Of a DNA stretch of 64,000 nucleotides, positions 1 through 7,447 are shown one piece after another. Made by a program: the position numbers and the translations under genes. Position 1 is the first letter of the stretch; every line of letters begins with the position of its first letter. The notes below the pieces were generated by a model that saw only the letters and a list, made by a program, of their open reading frames with translations, searched no databases and had not been told where the DNA came from. The stretch is taken from the NCBI GenBank assembly GCA_963800275.1, contig CAWDAI010000007.1, forward strand, positions 124,001 through 188,000. Reading direction: 5' to 3'. This DNA comes from JAFMJV01 sp963800275 (GTDB lineage: Bacteria; Chloroflexota; Limnocylindria; Limnocylindrales; CSP1-4).

Positions 1-82
1 CCTGGGGTTTCGATGCTAACCAGTGCAGGCAAGCAAGCGGCCCCTGTCCATGCCTTCCGGTTGACGCGTAGAGTAGGCAGAC

Positions 83-589
83 ATGACCAGTCAGACCTTC
101 CGTGCCAACGTGGGCATCGCCGTGGCCCGCGCCGATGGGCGCGTGCTGGCGCTCGAGCGCATCGATCAGCCTGATCGCTGGCAGATGCCGCAGGGCGGCC
201 TGAACGTGGGGGAAGAGCCGGCCGAGGCCTCGCTCCGGGAGCTGCAGGAAGAGACCGGGCTGGGTAGAGGACGGGTGGAGCTGGTGGCCGAGTACCCGGG
301 CTGGCTGGCCTATGAGCTCCCGCCGGGGCGCCGTCGGGGCGACCGCGAAGGGGGCCAGGGTGACCGACAACGCGGCCAGGTGCAGAAGTGGTTCCTCTAC
401 CGCTTCCTGGGCGACGACCAGGACATCGACCTGGTGCCGCTCAAGGGCAAGCGCCAGGAGTTCAGGGCCTTCCGCTGGATGGACCTGGCCGAGCTGGCCG
501 ATGCCGTGTGGGAGGTCAAGCGGCCGATCTATCGAGCGCTCGTGGCCGAGTGGGCCGACCGGCTCGCCGCCTGGGCCGAGCCCGACTGA
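83..589 (+). CDS. rppH: RNA pyrophosphohydrolase-like Nudix hydrolase
   Basis: This 168-residue protein carries a complete Nudix box at residues 38-60 (G-x5-E-x7-RELxEExGL), the Mg2+-binding catalytic element of pyrophosphohydrolases. The stretch MPQGG before the box and QKWFLYRF near residue 110 are hallmarks of the RppH/Ap4A-hydrolase group, which removes pyrophosphate from 5' ends of RNA or cleaves dinucleoside polyphosphates. Length matches the family. An Arg/Gly-rich insert of about 15 residues (roughly 88-103) precedes the QKWFL motif and is unusual. The gene is convergent with the ABC ATPase gene, which ends 21 bp downstream. RNA decapping versus Ap4A hydrolysis cannot be separated from sequence. 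Confidence 0.88.
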   Translation: MTSQTFRANVGIAVARADGRVLALERIDQPDRWQMPQGGLNVGEEPAEASLRELQEETGLGRGRVELVAEYPGWLAYELPPGRRRGDREGGQGDRQRGQVQKWFLYRFLGDDQDIDLVPLKGKRQEFRAFRWMDLAELADAVWEVKRPIYRALVAEWADRLAAWAEPD

Positions 590-610
590 GGCCTCGCGGA
601 CCGGCCGGCG

Positions 611-1750
611 CTAGCCGACCTCGGACGCTCCGGGGTTCGTGCTCGCGGGCAACACGTACGCTCGCTCCGGTACCAGCGTCCAGGCGATCTCCTCCCCCGA
701 CTGATGGATGCCGTTCGTCATCCATTCCCCGTCGACCGCGAGCATGTTGTCCTGCCCCTGCCCAAGGTCCAGCTCGTATTCCACGTAGGAGCCGAGGAAG
801 GTGTTGCCCCTGACCGTGGCCCGGAACGGACCCTCGCCGACGCGGACCGACTCCGGTCGGGCGACGATGACCGCGCTCGCCCCGGTGGTGTGCCCGCCGC
901 CCGCCGCGATGCGCAAGTGGCCACCCAGCAACGAGACGTCGACGTGCGTGTCGTCGACGGCGAGCACCTCCCCGGTCAGGAAGTTGGCACGGCCGATGAA
1001 GTCCGCCACGAAGCGCGTGGCCGGGCGGCGGTAGACGACGGCCGGTGGGCCGGCCTGCTCGATGCGCCCGGCGTTCATGACCACCACCACGTCCGACAGG
1101 GCCATGGCCTCGGACTGATCGTGGGTCACGTAGACCGAGGTCGTGCCGAGGGCCTGCTGGATGCGCCTGATCTCCGAGCGCAGCGAGACGCGCAGCTTGG
1201 CGTCGAGGTTCGAGAGAGGCTCGTCGAAGAGCAGCACCCGCGGCTCGATGGCCATGGCCCTCGCCAGGGCCACGCGCTGCTGCTGGCCACCGGAGAGCTC
1301 GGAGATGCGCCGCCCACCCAGTCCGTGGAGGTTGACCAGGTCGAGCGCCGCCCCGATCGCTCGCTCCAGCTCCTTGCCCTTCTTGCCCTGCAGCTGCACG
1401 CCGAAGGCCACGTTGTCATGGACCGTCAGGTGCGGGAAGAGGGCGTAGGACTGGAAGACCATGCCCATGCCACGGCGGTCGGGCGTCAGACGCGCGATGT
1501 CCCGGTCGTCGAGCATGATGCGTCCGGAGGTCGGCGACTCGAAGCCGGCGATCATGCGCAGGGTGGTGGTCTTGCCGCAGCCGGAGGGACCCAGCAGGGT
1601 CACGAAGCTGCCACCCGGCAGCTCCAGGGTGATGTCGTCCACGGCCTTGACCAGCGAGCCCTCGGGCGACCTGAAGTGTTTGCTCAGGCGGTCGAGCAGG
1701 ACGGTCGCGGGACCCTTGGTCGCGCGACCTGGTTCGGCCGTCAGCCCCAT
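611..1750 (-). CDS. ABC transporter ATP-binding protein, ferric/polyamine type
   Basis: This 379-residue ATPase energises the importer encoded upstream. Walker A is at residues 54-62 (GPSGCGKTT), the Q-loop follows in VFQSYALFP, the signature LSGGQQQR starts near 152, Walker B with LLFDEPLSNLDAKL lies near 173-186, and the switch histidine is H210. A C-terminal TOBE-type domain of about 120 residues is typical of the FbpC/PotA/MalK group and may sense substrate or regulate the pump. Its start overlaps the permease gene by 10 bp, so the two are translationally coupled. The ferric substrate is inferred from the binding protein; polyamine, thiamine or phosphonate remain possible. Confidence 0.93.
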   Translation of the reverse strand: MGLTAEPGRATKGPATVLLDRLSKHFRSPEGSLVKAVDDITLELPGGSFVTLLGPSGCGKTTTLRMIAGFESPTSGRIMLDDRDIARLTPDRRGMGMVFQSYALFPHLTVHDNVAFGVQLQGKKGKELERAIGAALDLVNLHGLGGRRISELSGGQQQRVALARAMAIEPRVLLFDEPLSNLDAKLRVSLRSEIRRIQQALGTTSVYVTHDQSEAMALSDVVVVMNAGRIEQAGPPAVVYRRPATRFVADFIGRANFLTGEVLAVDDTHVDVSLLGGHLRIAAGGGHTTGASAVIVARPESVRVGEGPFRATVRGNTFLGSYVEYELDLGQGQDNMLAVDGEWMTNGIHQSGEEIAWTLVPERAYVLPASTNPGASEVG

Positions 1751-3588
1751 GCTGAACCTCCGCTGGCTGAATCTTGCTCGGCACCGGTACGGGTGCCCAC
1801 CAGCACCGACAGGATGCCGATGGCCGCGAGCACGATGAGGATGAGCAGGACCGAATAGGCGTAGGCGTTGCCGTAGCGAGCCGCGTCCGTCTCGTTGAGG
1901 ATCTGGGCGGTCATGATGCGTACCTCCGGCGTGGTCAGGAAGATGACCGCGCTGATGGCGGTCATGGAGCGGGCGAACGAGTAGATCAGCCCCGCCAGGA
2001 ACGCCGGCCGGATGAGGGGCAGGGTGATCCGTCGGAAAGTCGTGGCCTGGTTGGCCCCCAGGGAGGTGGCCGCCTCCTCGATGGAGGGATCGATCTGGGC
2101 CAGCGAAGCGACACCCGAACGGAGGCCGCCCGGGGAGGAGCGCACCACGTAGATCATGGCGATGGCGATGGCGCCGCCCAGGATCGCGGCCCCGCCGGTG
2201 AGCTTGGGGATGACGGTGAAGCCAAAGATCTCGGTGGGCGTGTTGAAGGCCAGCAGGTAGCCGATGCCGAAGATGGTGCCGGGCACGGCGATGCCGAGCA
2301 TGACTCCGAAGTCGAGGGCGCCGCGGCCGATGAATCTGCGGCGCACGACAAGGAAGGCCACGATCACCCCGAGCAGGCCCGCGATGGGCGTGGCGATCGA
2401 GGAGAGCGTGACCGTGTCCGTCACAGCCTTGGTGCCGTAGCCGAAGAGCACCGCCTCCCAGTGCTCGAGCGTGAGCGTGTGGTTGACGCCCAGGAGCTTG
2501 GTGAAGGAGCCCACCACGATGGTGCCGTAGAGCGCGATGACGAGGGCCACGATGGCCAGCACCGATCCCAGCAGCAGCCAGCGCAGCGAGCGGCGCTGGA
2601 TCGTCGCGTGCCGGCCGCTGGGCTTGCCCGAGACCGACACGATGGAGGCCTTGTTGGCGTAGTAGCGGTGGACGAAGTAGACGACGAGGGCCGGCACCAG
2701 GAGCATCACCGCGAGGACGGAGCCGGCAGTCAGGTCGTACTGGCCCACGATGGCGATGTACATGCGGCTGGCGAGGACCCAGTAGTCACCGCCCAGCACG
2801 AGCGGGTTGCCCAGGTCGGCCAGGGCCTCGACGAAGAGCAGCAGGAAGGCAGACGCGATGCCCGGAGCCAGGAGCGGCAGCTCCACCTTGCGGAAGGTGC
2901 GCCACTTCGACGCCCCCAGGTTGGCTGCGGCTTCGCTGAGCGACGGGTCGAGCGCCCGCATCATGCCCGAGAGCATGATGTAGGCGATGGGGAAGAACGT
3001 CAGGGCCATGATCATCGTGAGGCCCATCGGCGGGAGCGGGATGTCCAGGAAGGGGATGGACAGGTCCGGCCAGGCGTAGATGTCGAGGCGGATGCCGAGC
3101 AGGTCGCGGGTGACCAGGCCGCTGCGGCCGAAGAGCGAGATGGCTGCCACGGCCAGCGCGAAGGGCGGGCTCACGATGGGCAGCAGCGCCATCACGTGGA
3201 TGAGCAGCTTGACCGGCCGGGGCGCGGGGACCCGAACCTGCACGTAGGCGAACAGGAAGGCTACGAATGTGCCCACCGTGGCTACCGCCAGGCCCAGCAG
3301 GATGGTGTTGATGAAGATCTGGTTCTGGTTCGAGGTCAGGTAGCGCTCGAAGACCGGGATGGCGTCCGGCGAGAGGGCCTCGATCACGACCGAGCCGACC
3401 GGATAGACGATGGCGATCAACACGAACGCGACCGCGATGACGACGGTCGCGATGATGATGGGGTCGAAGGCGCGGCGGCCGGCCTTGGGGGGCGCGCCCG
3501 GATCGGGTGGCGGCAGGGCGCGGCCATAGCTCGCGTCCTTCAGCTCCTGGCGCGGGCGGCTGAACTCGGGGTCCGTGGCGGTGGTCAC
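1741..3588 (-). CDS. ABC transporter permease, fused double domain (FbpB/AfuB type)
   Basis: This 615-residue membrane protein contains two consecutive binding-protein-dependent permease domains. Each has an EAA coupling motif: EAAANLGASKWRTFRKVELP near residue 217 and EAATSLGANQATTFRRITLP near residue 500. About 12 membrane segments are predicted by eye, with a charged N-terminal tail of some 40 residues. Such fused permeases are normal for the iron(III)/FbpB, AfuB and 2-aminoethylphosphonate families, where one chain forms the whole pore. The gene sits between its binding-protein and ATPase genes on the same strand, giving a complete three-gene importer. Confidence 0.93.
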   Translation of the reverse strand: MTTATDPEFSRPRQELKDASYGRALPPPDPGAPPKAGRRAFDPIIIATVVIAVAFVLIAIVYPVGSVVIEALSPDAIPVFERYLTSNQNQIFINTILLGLAVATVGTFVAFLFAYVQVRVPAPRPVKLLIHVMALLPIVSPPFALAVAAISLFGRSGLVTRDLLGIRLDIYAWPDLSIPFLDIPLPPMGLTMIMALTFFPIAYIMLSGMMRALDPSLSEAAANLGASKWRTFRKVELPLLAPGIASAFLLLFVEALADLGNPLVLGGDYWVLASRMYIAIVGQYDLTAGSVLAVMLLVPALVVYFVHRYYANKASIVSVSGKPSGRHATIQRRSLRWLLLGSVLAIVALVIALYGTIVVGSFTKLLGVNHTLTLEHWEAVLFGYGTKAVTDTVTLSSIATPIAGLLGVIVAFLVVRRRFIGRGALDFGVMLGIAVPGTIFGIGYLLAFNTPTEIFGFTVIPKLTGGAAILGGAIAIAMIYVVRSSPGGLRSGVASLAQIDPSIEEAATSLGANQATTFRRITLPLIRPAFLAGLIYSFARSMTAISAVIFLTTPEVRIMTAQILNETDAARYGNAYAYSVLLILIVLAAIGILSVLVGTRTGAEQDSASGGSAWG

Positions 3589-3602
3589 GAGGGTGGTGAG
3601 AG

Positions 3603-3633
3603 GGGCGAGGCCGGTGTGTGACCGGCCTCGCCC
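3603..3633 (-). terminator. Intra-operon hairpin after the binding-protein gene
   Basis: A perfect 13-bp inverted repeat (3603-3615 and 3621-3633) flanks a 5-nt loop. It lies between the binding-protein stop (3693) and the permease start (3588), in the direction of transcription. No T-run follows, so it is more likely an attenuator or mRNA 3'-end stabiliser than a full terminator. Such hairpins commonly raise binding-protein expression over permease expression in ABC operons. That role is inference. Confidence 0.65.
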
Positions 3634-3692
3634 GGAACGTTCCGCTTTACGAGCACGGGCCCATGCCGGTGCCCGTAAAGCTCAGCGGGGAT

Positions 3693-4724
3693 CTACTCGG
3701 CGGGCGGGAGGGCGACTTCGTCCTCGAAACGCTGCGTCAGCTCGGTACGAGCCTCGCCAGCGGCCTCGAAGTCATAGTCGATGAGGTTGACCTGCGAGAG
3801 GTCGACCGAGTACTCGCTGACCGCGGCATCCGGGTTGGTCGGCAGCTGGAAGGAGCCGACCGTGGCACCGATCTCCTGGGTCTCGGGCAGCAGCGCCCAA
3901 TCGATCCAGGTCTTGGCGTTGTTGGGATGCGGGGCGTTCGCCACGAGCGCCTCTGCCCCGATCTCGTAGCCGGTGCCCTCGCTGGGGAACGAGACCACGA
4001 GATCCGTGTAGCCCTCCTCGATGTTCTTGATGCAGTCGTGGCTGAAGATGATGGCCACGGCGATCTCGCCGCGCCCGGCCATGGCGCCCGGCGCCGAGCC
4101 GGACTTGGTGTACTGCAGGATATTGTTGTTCAGCTGCTTCATGTAGTCGATGGCCGCGTCTTCGCTGCCGAGGCGCAGGACCTGCGTGTAGAAGGTCGTG
4201 TACGCCGTGCCGGAGCTGGCCGGGTGGGCCACCGACACGTTGCCTGCGAGCGCGGGATCGAGCAGGTCATCCCACGAGGTCGGGACATCCAGGCCCAGCT
4301 CGTCGAGCACGGCCTTGTTGGAGCAGAAGCCCAGGGCGCCCACGTAGACGCCGGTCCAGGTGCCGTCCTCGGCCTTCTGATCGGGCGAGATGGCAGCCGC
4401 GTTGGGGCTCACGTAGGGCTCGACCAGGCCTTCGATGCCGGCCGCGATCTGGCCGTCGGCGGGTCCGCCCCACCAGACGTCGAACTCGGGATCCTCCGCT
4501 GCGGCGCGCAGCCGGGCCAGCGACTCGCCGGACGACATGCGCACGTAGCTCGTATCGATGCCGGTCTGCGCCTGGAACTCGTCGGTCATGCGCACGCACC
4601 AGTCCTCCTGCGGCGTGCACAGCACTACGAGCTTGTCCTCTGCCTGTGCGGCGGCGGTGCCGGCGAATGCCCCGACCATCAGGCCGGTCAGCAGAATGGA
4701 GCCGAACTTCATCTGTCGCGTCAT
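3693..4724 (-). CDS. ABC transporter substrate-binding protein, ferric-iron/AfuA-like
   Basis: This is a 343-residue periplasmic-type binding protein with a signal sequence (MTRQMKFGSILLTGLMVGAF, then an Ala-rich cleavage region). The ATG at 4724 is chosen because AGGAGG lies just upstream and a signal peptide follows at once; an in-frame ATG 60 bp earlier lacks both. The fold resembles family-1/6 solute-binding proteins of the FbpA/FutA/AfuA group, and the segment with GTGYEIGAEA also occurs in 2-aminoethylphosphonate binders. It heads the importer operon. Iron(III) is the best guess for substrate, but the metal-binding tyrosines were not assigned with certainty. Confidence 0.85.
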   Translation of the reverse strand: MTRQMKFGSILLTGLMVGAFAGTAAAQAEDKLVVLCTPQEDWCVRMTDEFQAQTGIDTSYVRMSSGESLARLRAAAEDPEFDVWWGGPADGQIAAGIEGLVEPYVSPNAAAISPDQKAEDGTWTGVYVGALGFCSNKAVLDELGLDVPTSWDDLLDPALAGNVSVAHPASSGTAYTTFYTQVLRLGSEDAAIDYMKQLNNNILQYTKSGSAPGAMAGRGEIAVAIIFSHDCIKNIEEGYTDLVVSFPSEGTGYEIGAEALVANAPHPNNAKTWIDWALLPETQEIGATVGSFQLPTNPDAAVSEYSVDLSQVNLIDYDFEAAGEARTELTQRFEDEVALPPAE

Positions 4725-4846
4725 GCGCCCTCCTCCTTGGTGATCCGGTCGGCAGCATCCCCCTGCCGTCCCGCAGGCTCGCAAGTTAACACACGGTCAA
4801 CGGCGCGAATCGGCCCGCTTGGGCCGGCTCGATGCCGTGAATCGAA

Positions 4847-4875
4847 GGACCGCGGCTCGTGCTGGGCCGCGGTCC
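4847..4875 (-). terminator. Hairpin downstream of metY
   Basis: A perfect 10-bp stem (4847-4856 with 4866-4875) encloses a 9-nt loop about 25 bp beyond the metY stop codon. The minus-strand transcript continues into TTCGATTC, so the U-tract is weak. It separates metY from the downstream ABC operon and is the likely end of the metA-metY transcript. Confidence 0.6.
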
Positions 4876-4899
4876 CGATATGATCCTCCAGAGCGGCGG

Positions 4900-6177
4900 C
4901 TAGCCGGCCGATGCCGCCAGGGCCTGGTCGAGATCCTCCATGATGTCGTCGATGTGCTCGATACCCACGCACAGGCGGATGAGGTCCGGTGTGACCCCGG
5001 CGGTCTTCTGCTCGGCTTCGGTCATCTGCCGGTGCGTGGTCGATGCCGGGTGGGCGGCCAGTGAGCGCACGTCGCCGATATTCACCAGTCGCTTGAAGAC
5101 CTTGAGCGCATCGTAGAAGCGGACGCCGGTCTCGTAGCCGCCCTTGACGCCGAAGCTGAGCAGGCCCGACGGCTTGCCATCGGTGTACTTCTGCGCCAGC
5201 TCGTAGTACTTGGAGTCGGGCAACCCGGCGTAGTGGACCCACTCGACCTGCGGGTGGTCCTTGAGGTGCTGGGCCACGGCCTTGGCGTTGGAGACGTGCC
5301 GCTCCATGCGTATGGGCAGGGTCTGGATGCCCTGCAGGATGAGGAAGGCGTTGAGCGGACTGATGGCCGAGCCGGTGTTGCGCAAGGGCACGGTGCGCGC
5401 CCGCGCGATGAAGGCGGCCGGGCCGAAAGCCTCTGTGTACTGCACGCCGTGATAGGCCGGCTCAGGCTCGACCAGCATGGGATAGCGGTCGGCATGATCA
5501 GCCCAGGGAAAACTGCCCGCATCGACGATCATGCCGCCGAGCGAGTTGCCGTGGCCACCGATGTACTTGGTCATGGAGTGGACCACGATGTCCGCACCCC
5601 ACGAGATCGACTTGGTCAGGTACGGGGTGGAGACGGTCGCATCCACGATGACCGGCACGTGATGGCTGTGGGCCATCTGCGCGATCGCCTCGATATCGGC
5701 CACGTTGCCGGCGGGGTTGCCGATCGATTCCAGGAAGACGGCGGCCGTGTTGCCGTCGATCAGCTTCTCCAGCGCAGCCGGGGAGTCATCCTCCGCAAAA
5801 CGGACGTCGATGCCCAGGCCGGGGAGCATGTGGGCGAAAAGGGTGTAGGTCCCGCCGTACAGCTGGGGCACGGACACGATGTTGGAACCGGCCTTGGCGA
5901 TGGTCAGGACGGCGTAGTTGATGGCCGCCGAACCGGCCGACAGGGCGAGGCCGGCGATGCCGCCCTCCAGCGCCGCCACTCGCTGCTCGAGGACGTCCTG
6001 GGTCGGGTTCATGATGCGGGTGTAGATGTTGCCCGCGACCTCCAGGTTGAAGAGGTCAGCGCCGTGCTGGGCGTCGTCGAACTCGTAGGCGACCGTCTGG
6101 TAGATGGGCACTGCCACCGACTTGGTCACCGGATCGGTCTCGTAGCCGGCGTGGATGGCGATGGTCTCGTCTCTCAT
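4900..6177 (-). CDS. metY: O-acetylhomoserine sulfhydrylase (Cys/Met PLP enzyme)
   Basis: This 425-residue PLP enzyme belongs to the Cys/Met metabolism family. The Schiff-base lysine is K204 in SMTKYIGGHG; the upstream YTRIMNPTQ motif and the length above 420 residues (longer than MetB/MetC) point to the O-acetylhomoserine aminocarboxypropyltransferase branch. It would make homocysteine directly from activated homoserine and sulfide in the cytoplasm. The gene follows metA on the same strand with a 26-bp gap, so the two likely form one operon covering acylation and sulfhydrylation. Whether it prefers acetyl- or succinyl-homoserine depends on the product of the neighbouring MetA. Confidence 0.93.
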   Translation of the reverse strand: MRDETIAIHAGYETDPVTKSVAVPIYQTVAYEFDDAQHGADLFNLEVAGNIYTRIMNPTQDVLEQRVAALEGGIAGLALSAGSAAINYAVLTIAKAGSNIVSVPQLYGGTYTLFAHMLPGLGIDVRFAEDDSPAALEKLIDGNTAAVFLESIGNPAGNVADIEAIAQMAHSHHVPVIVDATVSTPYLTKSISWGADIVVHSMTKYIGGHGNSLGGMIVDAGSFPWADHADRYPMLVEPEPAYHGVQYTEAFGPAAFIARARTVPLRNTGSAISPLNAFLILQGIQTLPIRMERHVSNAKAVAQHLKDHPQVEWVHYAGLPDSKYYELAQKYTDGKPSGLLSFGVKGGYETGVRFYDALKVFKRLVNIGDVRSLAAHPASTTHRQMTEAEQKTAGVTPDLIRLCVGIEHIDDIMEDLDQALAASAG

Positions 6178-6203
6178 GGGGGAGCTCCTGCTGTCTGGCG
6201 CGT

Positions 6204-7280
6204 TCAGGCGTGGCTGCCGATGCCCAACGGATCATCGCGATCGATACCGGGCATGAAGGGCTCGTGGCGATCGAGGCCGGTGAGCTGATAGACCAGCCCC
6301 AGCCAGTTGTTGAAGAGTGCGCGGCCCGTGTCCCCCCAGGTGTTGTCCAGGAAGGCGTCGAACGACGCCTCCGGGAACTCCGGTCGGGCCTCGCCACGGG
6401 CCTGGGCGGCGAGGGCTTCGCGGAGGTAGGACTGTGCCAGATGATCGGCCTGCGGTGTGAAGTAATGCTCCGGATACGGCGGAGGCTCGGGCACCTCACC
6501 GTCGAGGAAGCGGTTCGCTTCACGTTTGTATTCCTTGAGCAGGCTCACCCGATCGTACTCGGGATGACCCTGAAAATAGACGATACGGAAGCCATCGGGA
6601 CTGGTGGCGAGGTGCACGCCTGCCCGCTCCGACTCTGCCAGCACCCGCAATCCGGCGCTGTCCCACTTGGCCCGGGCGACATCGTTCCAGCGCGAGTGGG
6701 GTGCGTCGAAGACGGTGTTGACATCCTGCGTCAGGGGATGGCCACGGTCGCAGACGCGGTGCCGGTAAACGCCCCACAGCTTGTGGGAGAACGGCTCCCG
6801 GTCCAGGTGGTAGAGGTGCTTGACGAGCGCATGCGTGGCCAGGCATGAGCAGAGGATGCTGGTGACGTTGTCTGCCGCCCACTCGATGACCTCCTGCAAG
6901 GGTTGCCAGAAGGGCTCGAGGTCGATGGCCGGGTTGGTCACATTGGCGCCACTGATGATGAGGGCGTCGAGGCCGTCCGCCTGGAGTGCCTCGAGATCGG
7001 CGTAATAGGCCTCGATGTGGGCCAGCGCCTCCGGGCTGCGTGCGAGACCGGGAACGCTGAAGGGGTAGACGTAGATCTGGGTGATGCGGTTGCAGGCGCC
7101 GATCAGGCGCATGTACTGCTTCTCGGTCACCAGCAACGCCGCGTCCGGCATCATGTTGAGCAGGCCCACGTGCAGCTCGCGGATGTCCTGGGTCTCCGCC
7201 CGCTCCATGCTGAGCACGTCCTCGCCCTCGGCACGCAGGCGCTCGAAGGTGGGCAGTGCGTTGTGGGCGACGAGCGGCAT
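6204..7280 (-). CDS. metA: Homoserine O-acyltransferase, MetA family
   Basis: This 358-residue protein aligns over its length with E. coli MetA. The catalytic cysteine is C146 in LCSCLATHA, and the His/Glu pair is H239 and E241 in QGHPEYD. It acylates homoserine at the first committed step of methionine synthesis. The residue equivalent to E. coli position 111, which is known to steer succinyl (Gly) versus acetyl (Glu) donor choice, is Thr115 here (SGANVTNP), so donor specificity is open. The region near residues 250-310 is longer than in E. coli. It is the first gene of a pair with metY. Confidence 0.92.
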   Translation of the reverse strand: MPLVAHNALPTFERLRAEGEDVLSMERAETQDIRELHVGLLNMMPDAALLVTEKQYMRLIGACNRITQIYVYPFSVPGLARSPEALAHIEAYYADLEALQADGLDALIISGANVTNPAIDLEPFWQPLQEVIEWAADNVTSILCSCLATHALVKHLYHLDREPFSHKLWGVYRHRVCDRGHPLTQDVNTVFDAPHSRWNDVARAKWDSAGLRVLAESERAGVHLATSPDGFRIVYFQGHPEYDRVSLLKEYKREANRFLDGEVPEPPPYPEHYFTPQADHLAQSYLREALAAQARGEARPEFPEASFDAFLDNTWGDTGRALFNNWLGLVYQLTGLDRHEPFMPGIDRDDPLGIGSHA

Positions 7281-7447
7281 GGCGCCGGGACCTCCGGGCT
7301 GGCGAGGTGGGTCATCGAGTCAGGCTGGTGGTGCTTCGCGCCCGATAGTAGCCAAGTCCGGTCGGGGTCCTGCTGCCGCGGTTCCACGCCCTCGCCACAC
7401 TGGTCGGCTTCGACGAGGTTGGGATCGTGCTGCCCCGTGAGACCGGG

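Noticed and set aside
1774..3621. Very long plus-strand ORF opposite the ABC permease
   Set aside because: It is the antisense shadow of a clear permease gene, is rich in His, Asp, Glu and Arg, and has no recognisable motif. GC-rich codon use keeps the opposite frame open.
7281..7447. Possible SAM or other riboswitch before metA
   Set aside because: The 167-bp leader was read on the minus strand for SAM-I, SAM-II and SAM-IV core motifs. None was seen.
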